A stretch of DNA of 64,000 nt from Winogradskyella bathintestinalis. GTDB taxonomy: Bacteria > Bacteroidota > Bacteroidia > Flavobacteriales > Flavobacteriaceae. This document shows, piece by piece, positions 37,238 through 46,165 of this stretch. The first letter of the stretch is position 1. Each line of letters begins with the position of its first letter. Position numbers and translations under genes: made by a program. The stretch lies in assembly GCF_030407435.1 (NCBI RefSeq), contig NZ_JASDDK010000002.1, forward strand, positions 776,702-840,701. The letters are read 5' to 3'. Under the pieces are notes generated by a model. That model saw only the letters and a list, made by a program, of their open reading frames with translations. It had not been told where the DNA came from and ran no database searches.

Positions 37238-37713
37238 TTTAATGTCTTAATTTTTGTAACGGTAAAATCTCGTTCACGGTCAACATTTTTTATGGCTATA
37301 ATAATACTTTCTGGCATTAAATTGTTTCGGTTTCTATTGGAACTCATAAAATGTACTATTCCAGATGCTGTTTTAAAATGAGTATATCCATCCAATAATA
37401 TGATAATTGGATATTTTTTCGCCACTTCAGTTGAATCATTATATGAATCAGGAATACTTATTAAACAAGTTCTTTCTTCATTTAAAATACTAGATTTAAT
37501 AATGAACTGACTTCCAATTATAATATCCGTTTTATTCTGTCCGAACGTCGTTTGTGCTCCAAAAAGAAGAATACATAAAATCACAAATGTAAAAGTTCTC
37601 ATAGTTTGCTTTATATGTTTGGTAACAAATATTTTCGACAACGTACCACCTGTGGCTTTCATTTCTCCAATTTCATAAGTGGTATTATCACACTTCGGAC
37701 ATTTGTATTTCAT
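37234..37713 (-). pseudogene. Chimera of a truncated zinc-ribbon gene and a truncated esterase copy
   Basis: The 159-codon frame starts with a zinc-ribbon N-terminus (MKYKCPKCDNTTYEIGEMK, up to about residue 29) that lacks its second Cys pair. It then runs through an esterase leader into an esterase N-terminus (MRTFTFVILC; lipase-like HFMSSNRNRNNLMPESIII). The esterase part, about 120 residues, is about 85% identical to the start of the intact gene at 50264-51091 and stops before the Ser nucleophile. The matching block begins upstream of the start codon (TTACCAAACATATAAA), so a DNA segment including leader was inserted. It is probably non-functional. Confidence 0.8.
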
Positions 37714-37771
37714 AGTTTTATATTTTTTGAGTTGATACTATATGGCTGTTAACGATGATATTCATTGCCTT

Positions 37772-38347
37772 TTATTTTAAAAACTTAAATCGAGGACTAT
37801 ATATCACCTCTTTTTCATTGTTTATTCTCAGTGTGTTGATCAATATTAAAATTAAATTGGCGACATACAAAAAGCCAATAACCATAAAAAATGTACTTAA
37901 CGTTATTTGGTCTGTGAGTCCAATTTTTGATATGGTGAACAATACTATTGGGATAAAAAATAACAGAATGGTCCACGTGATTTCGAAATTGATTAAATCT
38001 TTACCCAACTTATTACTATTTTTTATCTTACCTTTTTTTGATGTCCAAAGTATAAATGGAATTAAAACCCCTAGCAATGGAAAGACCAGAAATAACAGTG
38101 CAGAGAGATTGAGATACGTTAAATACTTTTTATCTTCTTTTACGGACCAATCTATCAACTCATCTGGACTTACATTTAAGGCATTGGCTAATCGCTTCAA
38201 TGACTCACCTGTAGGGTTTGATTCCCCTTTTTCGATGCGTTGAATAGTTCGTAAACTTAAACCAGATTCTTCTGCTAGAAATTCTTGTGACATCCCTTTC
38301 TGGTTTCTCAATTCTTTTACTCTTAAAGCTAAATAGTTATTATCCAT
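37772..38347 (-). CDS. XRE-family HTH protein with C-terminal membrane domain
   Basis: Residues 7-62 of this 191-residue protein are a Cro/C1 helix-turn-helix (MSQEFLAEESGLSLRTIQRIEKGE). Four membrane helices follow (about 78-175), giving a membrane-bound DNA-binding protein. It overlaps the next upstream gene by 8 bp, so it is probably co-transcribed with that membrane protein. A long ORF on the opposite strand is a shadow. The role is unknown; related proteins pair an HTH with a DUF4870-like membrane region. Confidence 0.85.
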   Translation of the reverse strand: MDNNYLALRVKELRNQKGMSQEFLAEESGLSLRTIQRIEKGESNPTGESLKRLANALNVSPDELIDWSVKEDKKYLTYLNLSALLFLVFPLLGVLIPFILWTSKKGKIKNSNKLGKDLINFEITWTILLFFIPIVLFTISKIGLTDQITLSTFFMVIGFLYVANLILILINTLRINNEKEVIYSPRFKFLK

Positions 38348-38810
38348 TTTCTAAAGGTTTGTTTTTAGTTAAAGTTTTTCTGTACCTCATTATTGTTATG
38401 GTTACTATTCCTAATAAAAATCCAGGAACCAATTGAACTAACGACCCATAAATCACATGATTTAATAGCGCTTGCCCAAAATTATCATAATATAATCCAT
38501 AATGAGTGCCAATTTCCCATTTTGTATCTACCCACCAAAGTATAGCAACTGGAATCCTTGAAATAGGTGAGTAAATAAGTAAGCTTAATAAAAGAATCTT
38601 GTAAGCTTGTTTTTGATTACCTAATTTAATACCTAGATATATAGCAATCCCTAAGGTAAGCCAAAGTAGCCCGATAATAAAAATAGCATTTTCAGGCAAT
38701 CCCAATAATTCTAAACCATATCTAACTGGAGTTAAAATTAATGCAATTATGATGGGTGCTTTAGCATAATAAATGGCTTGCTGTAAAGATGTTTTTTCCT
38801 TGTTTTTCAT
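38340..38810 (-). CDS. Small polytopic membrane protein
   Basis: The 156-residue product has about four membrane helices (residues 16-36, 43-61, 70-92, 118-142) and charged termini. I do not recognise the family. It lies between a serine hydrolase gene (1 bp away) and the membrane HTH gene (8-bp overlap), so the three probably form one transcript. Confidence 0.7.
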   Translation of the reverse strand: MKNKEKTSLQQAIYYAKAPIIIALILTPVRYGLELLGLPENAIFIIGLLWLTLGIAIYLGIKLGNQKQAYKILLLSLLIYSPISRIPVAILWWVDTKWEIGTHYGLYYDNFGQALLNHVIYGSLVQLVPGFLLGIVTITIMRYRKTLTKNKPLENG

Positions 38811-38811
38811 C

Positions 38812-40191
38812 CTAATTCTTTTTTGCGATAATTTTACGACCAGATTGATTCATCGTTAAGCTAATAACATTATTCGCTTCATTTTTATTAAACGTGATTT
38901 CTGCATCTACAATTTTTACAAAAAAATGATTTTGAGTTTCAGCAAATAATTCAACCTTTTTAGTTTGACCTGGAGCTAATAAGTATAATTGATTTGTGTT
39001 ATCCAATCCTATAGTAAGGTTTACATTTGGTTTAACCTCGTAAGTACCTGTATAGTCACTTAATATTTCAGAAGGTACATTAATTGATTTTCTCTCAGGT
39101 TGATTATGCTTAGCCTCTGTTATTTTATCATCTGGTATACTTACAAATAATTCAGCAACTTGTTTCGCCACGTTATTTACATTCTTACAATTACAGTTGG
39201 TTAATGCAGTTATATACAGTTTCTCTTTAGGTAAAAACAGCGCAATACTGGTAAACCCCTTCGTACTTCCTGTGTGGGCAATTACAGGAGAATTCCCCAA
39301 TTTCGAAAATCGAAAACCATATCCATAAGGTACTCTTTTCCCACTGTTTAATGAGGTTGGTGTCATAGCTTGTTTTATACTAGAAGCTTTTAAAAGTGTG
39401 TTTGAAAGTAATGCATTTTGCCATTTTAAAAGATCCTCTGTGGTAGATAAAATAGCTCCCGCGGAATATGCTAAAGACAAATTGATATCATCTGATTTTA
39501 CAAAATCATTTTGTTCAATGATATAACCCTTAGTAGGGTTTGGAATACCTTGTTTCGTATCTCCACAGGATGAATTCTTCATTCCTATTTTATCAAAAAT
39601 ATGTTGTTCTATAAAATCACTGTAAGGTTGTCCAGAAACGATTTCAATAATTCGCCCTAGTATAATATAGCCGGCATTGCTGTATTTAAAACGCTCTCCT
39701 GGTTTAAACTCCAAAGGTTCATCTTTAAAATATGCAATAAGTTCTGTAGGTGACATATTAGTTTTAGAAATAAAACCCTTGTCACCAACAGGTGTTCTGT
39801 TTTTTATTCCCGAAGTATGATTCAATAGATTGTGAATGGTAATATCTTTTCCAATCTCGACATATTCAGGAATGTATTTTCCAATATTATCCTCAATATT
39901 CAGTTTGCCTTGCTCTGCTAGCATTAAAATTGAAACTGCGGTAAATTGTTTTGTAATTGAACCAATCTGAAATACACTACTCTTTTGTAAAGGTATATTT
40001 AATTCTAAATTAGCTTTTCCAAAAGATTTACTATAAATAGATGCTCCTTCTTTTGCTACCAGAATTGAAATACCAGGCTCGTTTTGATTGTAACTTATAG
40101 CAACTATGGAATCTATTTTTGATTCATAGCTCTGACTAACGCTAAAATATGTAATGAAAAGAAAAGTGAGTGTTGTAAAAAAATTATTCAT
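38812..40191 (-). CDS. Serine hydrolase with C-terminal beta domain, class C beta-lactamase-like
   Basis: The start at 40191 gives MNNFFTTLTFLFITYFSVSQS, a good signal peptide; an upstream in-frame Met (40212) would add seven residues. The mature protein has SITK in FQIGSITKQFTAV, YSN in ERFKYSNAGYIILG, and HTG in VIAHTGSTKG, the three PF00144 motifs. From about residue 370 there is a separate lipocalin-like beta domain (DYTGTYEVKPNVNLTIGL). This two-domain layout is common in Bacteroidota peptidase-like esterases. It heads a three-gene operon. An 11-bp tandem repeat lies 65 bp upstream. Confidence 0.88.
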   Translation of the reverse strand: MNNFFTTLTFLFITYFSVSQSYESKIDSIVAISYNQNEPGISILVAKEGASIYSKSFGKANLELNIPLQKSSVFQIGSITKQFTAVSILMLAEQGKLNIEDNIGKYIPEYVEIGKDITIHNLLNHTSGIKNRTPVGDKGFISKTNMSPTELIAYFKDEPLEFKPGERFKYSNAGYIILGRIIEIVSGQPYSDFIEQHIFDKIGMKNSSCGDTKQGIPNPTKGYIIEQNDFVKSDDINLSLAYSAGAILSTTEDLLKWQNALLSNTLLKASSIKQAMTPTSLNSGKRVPYGYGFRFSKLGNSPVIAHTGSTKGFTSIALFLPKEKLYITALTNCNCKNVNNVAKQVAELFVSIPDDKITEAKHNQPERKSINVPSEILSDYTGTYEVKPNVNLTIGLDNTNQLYLLAPGQTKKVELFAETQNHFFVKIVDAEITFNKNEANNVISLTMNQSGRKIIAKKN

Positions 40192-40255
40192 TGATTTGTA
40201 TTTAATGTTCATGGGACAAAATTAAATACAAACCTTACTGGCACTTGCGCCAAGC

Positions 40256-40277
40256 TTATGACATCTTTATGACATCT
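40256..40277. promoter_or_regulatory. Tandem 11-bp repeat upstream of the serine hydrolase operon
   Basis: TTATGACATCT is repeated twice without a gap (40256-40266, 40267-40277), one helical turn apart, upstream of the start at 40191. It could be a paired operator. Confidence 0.35.
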
Positions 40278-40352
40278 GCGCTTATTCCTTTAAATAAAGG
40301 CACATTTAAACTTTATTTTACTTAAGAGATGAGATTCTAACAGTTATTGAAA

Positions 40353-42566
40353 TCAGTTCCAAATTGGCAAAGAAATACTGCTGTTTCCTGTAAAAATTAT
40401 CTCTAATGGAATTTCAGCATCTTTAATACTTTCTTTATTAACATCCTTTCCAGTACCATAATTAATTTGAGCATTATTGTTTTTATTGACATTAACCACC
40501 ACTACAATGCGACTCCCTTTTTCTAATTTTTTACTGATTAGTTTCGAATTGTCGAAAGACACTTTCGTCTTTTGATTCGGTATCAATAAATTTCTTTGTT
40601 CTCTATCTTTAGCATAGCTCGCTCTACCAATATAATAGCTTAAATGAAAATAGTTCCCTTCTGGAGTCAATTCATATACGATTACAGAATAATCAACATC
40701 TTTTTTATTTATTGAAAATTCAAGATTCCCTAAAAAAGAGCCATTTATAATTACATCTTCCTTTAGCGCTTCAGAATTAAAAATTAAACCATCTTTTAAA
40801 TTGATTTGGTCACGTTCCAAAGGCCAAGGATAATACTCTGTGTTAGTCATACTCTTTCGATCCTTAAAATCAACAGACATTTGAATCTCTAAATTATTTG
40901 CTTTTGATTTTAAGGCATAAAAATCGTTGGTTTTATCAGCACTTAAATGAAATGTTAAAGTATCATTGGTCATGGCGCTTAAACTTGGTTTGTGCATCCA
41001 GGTATTCGTACCCATGACTTGGAAGTTGACTTTATCTTTTAAAATACTCGGTTTTGCTTTTCCGTTTAAAATATAATCAAACCATTGATAAATTAGATCT
41101 TCTTCAATATGTATTAAAGCAGCTTTGTCTAATTTGTAATTTCTTAGACTTTCTTCGGGTTTCGTTTGTGCAGTCCAATGGTCATAAGGCCCAACTAACA
41201 AATAATGATTCGGATTTTTTGCGTATTTATAATGCTCATTGAAATAATACATGGCTCCTCCTTGTGAGTCATCATAATACCCTGTTATGGTTAAAATCGG
41301 AATGTCAATTTTTGCAAATTCTTGCTTGTATGGAATCATTTTTTTCCAGAAATCATCATAACTAGGATGTTGCATATAGGTGTTCCATAATGTATTTGTC
41401 TGTCCATCTAAACTATCTAACTTGTTAAACGCAATGCCTGTTTTGTACCAGGTGTTTTTTAAGTTATTCCAACGATTAAAATTATTTGAAGCTTCAAAAT
41501 CTAAAAACTTGTTATTGGTGACATAAAAATTCCAGGAATACGAATAATTGTGTAGGACATTATTTTCCATGGGGTAGTCAATTCCTGGTGCAATAGCAAC
41601 CATGGGTACAATGGTTTTTAATGCAGGATGCACATTGTGTTTCATAGAAGCCCATTGTGTAAAACCATTGTAACTACCTCCAAACATGGCTACTTTTTGA
41701 TTAGACCAAGCTTGTTTACTAATCCAATCAATGACTTCATACACATCAGTATGTTCATATTCAAGTGGTTTTATGTCGCTATGACTCAATCTTTTTCCTC
41801 TTGTATTGGCAATCACGCCAATATAGCCTTTGGAAGCTGATAACATGGCAGAGGCCTCATTGGTGCCTGCGTAAATAGAAGACACTAGTATGGCAGATTT
41901 TTTAGCTGTTGAATTTCCCTTGCGTTTAACTACTACCATTGAAACTTCGGCACCATCTTTCATAGGAATGACGATACTATCATTTATGACATATCTGCGT
42001 TTATGATCTTGTTTAATTTCATCAAAATAAATAACTCTAGTTGATGAAAATACAGTGCTTAAAAAATATTTTTTTACTAAATCCGTAGCTGTTGCCTGTG
42101 TTATTTTTTCTGATTTAATACTAGTATACGTATTATTAAATTTACTCACATAATAATCTGTAGGATCTCTAACTATCAGAGCCTTATCTAAGTTAATAAC
42201 TTGTATGTCATCAGAATTCTTTATGTATTTGCTGTAAGAGTTTTTAAACGCATCTTTAAAGTTCGTAGAAAGCTTTGCCTCTACATAATACTTGTAGACA
42301 TCTAAATACTGACTTTGATCTCTTGGTGTTTCTGCTATTCTTTTTTTTATTGAAGTTAAGGCGTCTTTATATTCACCTCTTATTAACTGGAACTTAAACT
42401 GGTCTATTGCTGATAGACTTTGAATGTCACATTGTATTGCTAATTGCTGCATTTGGTTTTCAAGCGCTACTGAATCTGATAGTTTCACCTTTTTAAATGG
42501 CAATTCTTGTGCAAAAGAAGTAACGCTAATTGAGATTAAAAATAATATCAGGACTAATTTTTTCAT
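40353..42566 (-). CDS. CocE/NonD-family acyl or peptidyl hydrolase
   Basis: The start at 42566 gives MKKLVLILFLISISVTSFAQ, a clear signal peptide; the upstream Met at 42593 would add nine residues. The 737-residue protein has a helical region up to about 190, then the S15/CocE hydrolase domain with nucleophile elbow GGSYNGF, late catalytic candidates in TGYYDDSQGG and GPYDHW, and a C-terminal galactose-binding jelly roll. Secreted Bacteroidota members cleave acyl esters or X-Pro peptides; the substrate is unknown. It is followed upstream by the LytTR-regulated lipoprotein gene and may share its transcript, with only about 30 bp between. Confidence 0.85.
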   Translation of the reverse strand: MKKLVLILFLISISVTSFAQELPFKKVKLSDSVALENQMQQLAIQCDIQSLSAIDQFKFQLIRGEYKDALTSIKKRIAETPRDQSQYLDVYKYYVEAKLSTNFKDAFKNSYSKYIKNSDDIQVINLDKALIVRDPTDYYVSKFNNTYTSIKSEKITQATATDLVKKYFLSTVFSSTRVIYFDEIKQDHKRRYVINDSIVIPMKDGAEVSMVVVKRKGNSTAKKSAILVSSIYAGTNEASAMLSASKGYIGVIANTRGKRLSHSDIKPLEYEHTDVYEVIDWISKQAWSNQKVAMFGGSYNGFTQWASMKHNVHPALKTIVPMVAIAPGIDYPMENNVLHNYSYSWNFYVTNNKFLDFEASNNFNRWNNLKNTWYKTGIAFNKLDSLDGQTNTLWNTYMQHPSYDDFWKKMIPYKQEFAKIDIPILTITGYYDDSQGGAMYYFNEHYKYAKNPNHYLLVGPYDHWTAQTKPEESLRNYKLDKAALIHIEEDLIYQWFDYILNGKAKPSILKDKVNFQVMGTNTWMHKPSLSAMTNDTLTFHLSADKTNDFYALKSKANNLEIQMSVDFKDRKSMTNTEYYPWPLERDQINLKDGLIFNSEALKEDVIINGSFLGNLEFSINKKDVDYSVIVYELTPEGNYFHLSYYIGRASYAKDREQRNLLIPNQKTKVSFDNSKLISKKLEKGSRIVVVVNVNKNNNAQINYGTGKDVNKESIKDAEIPLEIIFTGNSSISLPIWN

Positions 42567-42599
42567 TGTTTTACGTTTGAAAATTGATAGCAAACAGAA

Positions 42600-43220
42600 C
42601 TATTTCTTATTTGGGTATACATATTTGATTAACTCTTCATTGTATAAAAAGCCGTCTTGAGTTTGCGTCATTTTAATAAAGTTTTTTAGTTCTGGTGCAT
42701 ACAACCAAACTTCATCTGTTTGTGCGTTGTATCCTCTAGAATTAGAAACCGTTCCCTTGTATTCTATGGTGTACGCCATAAAGGTACCAGCGTCTACCGT
42801 TTCTTCTTTGTAGGATAATACTTTTGCATCTTGACTTTGTGTTCCTGTGGTACCATCTTGACTTGTCCAATTTTTTTCATATCGCCACGTTTTACCAACC
42901 TCTAAAGGCCATTTGTATCTTGGTGTTTCGCTTTCTTCTGGCTTTACAATGTCCGAAACTGGAATCGTATCTTTTTCAATCACCATACCTAAACCGCCAT
43001 TCATATTAACTATTTCTCTTGTGTCTTCCCCTTCTGAACGTACTTCGCCTTCAGTGGTTACGCCTTTATATTTCCAAGTCCATTTTTCTCCAACTGTATA
43101 ATCGGATAGGATAGGTTGTTCTGCTACTGAAACAGTGTTTTCATTACAAGATATCAACACTGAAATTAGCACTAGATATACGATTCTTTCTATATTAAAT
43201 ACTACTTTTAAATACTTCAT
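42600..43220 (-). CDS. Lipoprotein under a predicted LytTR operator
   Basis: The 206-residue protein has a lipoprotein signal with lipobox SVLISC and then NENTVSVAEQPILSDYTVGEK. The mature part is Trp/Tyr-rich and beta-stranded (WTWKYKGVTTEGE, YKWPLEVGKTWRYEKNW), a style seen in Bacteroidota cell-envelope proteins of unknown role. Its first 40 residues are closely related to those of the lipoprotein at 58158-58484. Both genes have the same 20-bp-spaced repeat upstream (here 43289-43318), so both should respond to the LytTR regulator encoded at 43340-44062. Confidence 0.75.
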   Translation of the reverse strand: MKYLKVVFNIERIVYLVLISVLISCNENTVSVAEQPILSDYTVGEKWTWKYKGVTTEGEVRSEGEDTREIVNMNGGLGMVIEKDTIPVSDIVKPEESETPRYKWPLEVGKTWRYEKNWTSQDGTTGTQSQDAKVLSYKEETVDAGTFMAYTIEYKGTVSNSRGYNAQTDEVWLYAPELKNFIKMTQTQDGFLYNEELIKYVYPNKK

Positions 43221-43275
43221 AATATGGCTTTTAAATTAATTATAGTACAAAGTAAAGAAGTCTGTTTCTATCAAA

Positions 43276-43328
43276 AAAGGAAAAGTACATGAGCGTAATA
43301 AAAAGTCAATGAACGTTAGAAAATTTAG
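43276..43328 (-). promoter_or_regulatory. LytTR-type operator and promoter of the lipoprotein gene
   Basis: On the plus strand ATGAGCGTAA (43289) and ATGAACGTTA (43309) are half-sites 20 bp apart, flanked by GGAAAAGTAC and GAAAATTT. The same arrangement is at 58540-58590 and a variant at 45181-45212. A conserved TTTACTTTG lies about 38 bp closer to the gene. Confidence 0.7.
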
Positions 43329-43339
43329 CGATTTTCTCT

Positions 43340-44062
43340 TTATAAACTATTCCAGTTTTTAAACTTAACGGACTGCCTGCTAGACACTTCTACTTTTTTC
43401 CCAGTCGTTAACATAATTTGTAATTTATTATTGAAGTAGGGGTGAATCTCTTTGATGTAATGTATGTTAATCATTTGGCTTCGATTCACACGGAAAAAGA
43501 CTTTAGGGTCTAATTTTTCTGCTAATAAATTTAAAGAACGCTTTATCATTGCTTTATCCGAACCAAAATAGAGACGTGCATAATTTTCTAAAGATTCAAT
43601 AAAATAAATATCTGTGAGAGGAATAAAATGACATTTTTCACCATCTTTTATAAATATCTTTTGATGCATCGGTAAGGTGGTAGGCTCTAATTTTACCCTA
43701 TTAGACAATTCTTCCTTTACCTTTTCAATAGTTTTAGAAAAACGTTCATCTCTTAAAGGCTTTACCAAATAATCTAAAGCATTCATCTCAAACGCTTTTA
43801 CAGCATATTGATCATAGGCCGTTGTAAAAACGACGTCAGGCACATTGGTTAGTTCTTCCAATAAATCAAACCCAGATTTCCCAGGCATATGAATATCTAA
43901 AAACAATAGGTCTGGTTGTAAGTCTTCAATTAAAGTTATGGCTTCATCTACATGACTAGCTTCAGCTATAATTTCAAACTCTTTATGTTTTTCTAGTGCA
44001 CGTTTTACTTCTTCTCTCGCTAAACGTTCATCATCAATGATTATGGTTTTATATCTTTTCAT
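43340..44062 (-). CDS. LytTR-family response regulator (pair 3)
   Basis: The 240-residue protein has a receiver domain (IIDDERLAREE, phospho-acceptor Asp in LLFLDIHMPGKSG, Lys in YLVKPLRDERF) and a LytTR domain from about 135 (IYFIESLENYARLYF, FFRVNRSQMINIHYI, KKVEVSSRQSVKFK). It is of the longer LytR type, more distant from pairs 1 and 2. It overlaps its kinase gene by 14 bp. Matching operators occur in front of the kinase gene and of two lipoprotein genes. Confidence 0.94.
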   Translation of the reverse strand: MKRYKTIIIDDERLAREEVKRALEKHKEFEIIAEASHVDEAITLIEDLQPDLLFLDIHMPGKSGFDLLEELTNVPDVVFTTAYDQYAVKAFEMNALDYLVKPLRDERFSKTIEKVKEELSNRVKLEPTTLPMHQKIFIKDGEKCHFIPLTDIYFIESLENYARLYFGSDKAMIKRSLNLLAEKLDPKVFFRVNRSQMINIHYIKEIHPYFNNKLQIMLTTGKKVEVSSRQSVKFKNWNSL

Positions 44063-45134
44063 CGTTTATATGCATTGGAATTATTAGTTCTGCGCAGACA
44101 TGGTTATTTTCATTCTCTGTTAAACTAAAAACAGCCTTACCTTTATATTGAATTTCTAAGCGTTTTTTTAAATTTTCGAGACCTAATCCAACACTTTTAT
44201 TTTGATTAATTATTCCAGGATTCTCAACTGTAATATGAATATGGCTATCCTTCTTTTTAATTTTTAAGTAAATAATACCACCATCAACTATTAAATCAAT
44301 GCCATGTTTAATGGCATTTTCTATCAATAACTGAATACTTAACGCAGGAATCTTATAATTAATAACGCCTTCTTCAATACTGGTTTTTAGTTGAAGTCGT
44401 TCCTCAAAACGCAGCTTTTCTAATTCAATGTAATCATAAACTAAAGCCAATTCATTTTTAATAGGTGTTAAATCTTTGTCTTTTTCATATAAGGATGACC
44501 TCAGCAAATCTGATAATAAATCAATAGCTCTTCTTGCAACGTTTGGGTTTTCGATGACTAATGATTTAATAGAATTTAATGAGTTGAATAAGAAATGTGG
44601 ATTCAATTGCGCTGATAAATTATCTAACTGGGCTTGTTTTGCGATTAAGGAAAGTTGAGCATTCTCTCTTGCCGTAACCACTTCTTTTTGATAGTAATGA
44701 TATAAGTGATACGCCAATATCCAAATAGACATTAGTCGCAGTCCTGTAAGTAAAATTGGATCCCAGTACATGATGGCTTCAAAGAAATTTTTATCCTCGC
44801 CTGCAATAAAAGTCCAATACGCATACCATTTTAAGTTGTTTATTAATACATATAGAAGCGCTAATAAAAGTATACTTGGAATAACACGAATAAGTAACTT
44901 TTTAATTGGCAACTGACTCCAGTTAGCTTTTAAAGCATACATTCTATACATATGTGTTAAGAATATTCCAATTGCCACATCCAAAACATAATTTAAAAAT
45001 GTATAAAAAATTCCATAATTATCTCTGGTATATACGGTGTATGCCCAATAAGTTGACACCAAGCACCAGCCCATCAATTGGCAAAGCCAATATAAACGGG
45101 TTTTTGATATTTTATTGGTATAACTTAAACTCAT
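44049..45134 (-). CDS. LytS-type sensor histidine kinase (pair 3)
   Basis: I prefer the start at 45134 (MSLSYTNKISKTRLYWLCQL); the longer frame from 45185 would run into the operator repeats and is unusually Phe/Lys-rich. The 361-residue protein has four membrane helices (first about 165 residues), then QLNPHFLFNSLNSIKSL with the phospho-acceptor His and the ATP-binding blocks LLIENAIKHGIDL and GLGLENLKKRLEIQY. The promoter contains a LytTR-type pair at 45181-45212, which implies autoregulation. Confidence 0.92.
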   Translation of the reverse strand: MSLSYTNKISKTRLYWLCQLMGWCLVSTYWAYTVYTRDNYGIFYTFLNYVLDVAIGIFLTHMYRMYALKANWSQLPIKKLLIRVIPSILLLALLYVLINNLKWYAYWTFIAGEDKNFFEAIMYWDPILLTGLRLMSIWILAYHLYHYYQKEVVTARENAQLSLIAKQAQLDNLSAQLNPHFLFNSLNSIKSLVIENPNVARRAIDLLSDLLRSSLYEKDKDLTPIKNELALVYDYIELEKLRFEERLQLKTSIEEGVINYKIPALSIQLLIENAIKHGIDLIVDGGIIYLKIKKKDSHIHITVENPGIINQNKSVGLGLENLKKRLEIQYKGKAVFSLTENENNHVCAELIIPMHINDEKI

Positions 45135-45180
45135 ATGAACAGCAAAGCAACGTATTTTCTTTAAAAATAGAAAAAAGAAA

Positions 45181-45215
45181 TACATGAGCGCGAATAAGAA
45201 GAGATAAGCGTTTGT
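45181..45215 (-). promoter_or_regulatory. LytTR-type operator of the pair 3 kinase gene
   Basis: Plus-strand TACATGAGCGCGAA (45181) and GATAAGCGTTT (45203) align at TGAGCG/TAAGCG with a 20-bp step, about 50 bp upstream of the preferred kinase start. It matches the two operators in front of the lipoprotein genes. Confidence 0.6.
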
Positions 45216-45403
45216 TATTAATTTTAAGAATTTAGGCTATGGAATATATGAGGCTTGGATAAATTACTAAAAAGAAAATTTACAGATTGAAGACAAGAGA
45301 ATTCATGACTTAAAGATTGTCTTTCTTCATGATAGTCTCAGTAGAGGATTCCTCTTTTTTATATCCATCTTTGTTGGCTTAAGTTTTATTCAATTCTTTA
45401 TCT

Positions 45404-46111
45404 CTAACTTACAACGCCATTATTTAGGTATAATCCAATAAGGCTGAAGGAGTTAATAATTCCATGTGCAATTATTATAGGAAAAAGTTTTCGCTTAATT
45501 ATAAAATAGACTGAACCAAATATAAGGGCAATACAACCAGTGGCAATAACACCTGCTAATCCTTGGTAAATGTGTAACATTCCAAATATTACAGCATGTA
45601 TAATTAATGCTATAATTATTCCCAATGTATTATTTCCAGTACAATCAACCAATCTATTTAGTAAATATCCGCGAAATAACAATTCTTCACCTAAGGCTGC
45701 ACCAAACCAAACAACTGTAATTAGGTAACCTATAAAAACAAGAGGTTTTCCCATAAAAAAGGCAAATCTATCAGCTACACCTGCTGGGTTCGTTAGACCA
45801 AAGCTTTCCAATATTGGTTTTACAATTAGTCCCATAATTGAAAAAACTAGTATTACAGTGCCAAGTGCTATCAATATATTAATCATCCAATTTTTTGTGC
45901 CTTTTGGAATCTTAGGCCCAAGCTCTTTCCAGTTTATTTTTTTTTGTTTCATGAAAATCGTACTAACTATAATACCACACCAAATTGCTATTGAGCCAGC
46001 ACCAATTACGTCGAAATAATCCGCAAGGTGTTTTATGCTCAATATAGTTAGGAATACAATTGCTATTTCTACAAGTATTTTAATATTAAAGTATTTCTTT
46101 TGTGGTTCCAT
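45404..46111 (-). CDS. CPBP-family intramembrane metalloprotease
   Basis: The 235-residue protein has about seven membrane helices and the CPBP (ABI) motifs: EExxxR in GEELLFRGYLLNRL, a His in FGMLHIYQG and a third motif AHGIINS. These place two Glu, two His and an Asn at the membrane-buried metal site. Bacterial members act in prenyl-protein-like or bacteriocin-immunity roles; the substrate is unknown. It is the leftmost gene of a run of unrelated minus-strand genes separated by folded spacers. Confidence 0.88.
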   Translation of the reverse strand: MEPQKKYFNIKILVEIAIVFLTILSIKHLADYFDVIGAGSIAIWCGIIVSTIFMKQKKINWKELGPKIPKGTKNWMINILIALGTVILVFSIMGLIVKPILESFGLTNPAGVADRFAFFMGKPLVFIGYLITVVWFGAALGEELLFRGYLLNRLVDCTGNNTLGIIIALIIHAVIFGMLHIYQGLAGVIATGCIALIFGSVYFIIKRKLFPIIIAHGIINSFSLIGLYLNNGVVS

Positions 46112-46165
46112 ATCATTTATCTAATTAGTTGTGAGCTGTATACGTCTTTGTTAGTGTCAGTATTT

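Noticed and set aside
37755..38243. 162-codon plus-strand ORF
   Set aside because: It lies opposite the XRE-membrane gene, whose HTH motif and helix pattern are clearly real; the plus-strand product has no recognisable domain.
36149..40191. Antibiotic-resistance beta-lactamases
   Set aside because: SxxK and Y-S-N/G motifs fit the broad PF00144 family; the extra beta domain, the missing Asn in one and the general abundance of such esterases in Bacteroidota argue against a resistance call.
45355..45372. Plus-strand hairpin AGAGGATTCCTCT followed by T6
   Set aside because: It would terminate plus-strand transcripts, but no plus-strand gene lies upstream, and the loop is only three bases.
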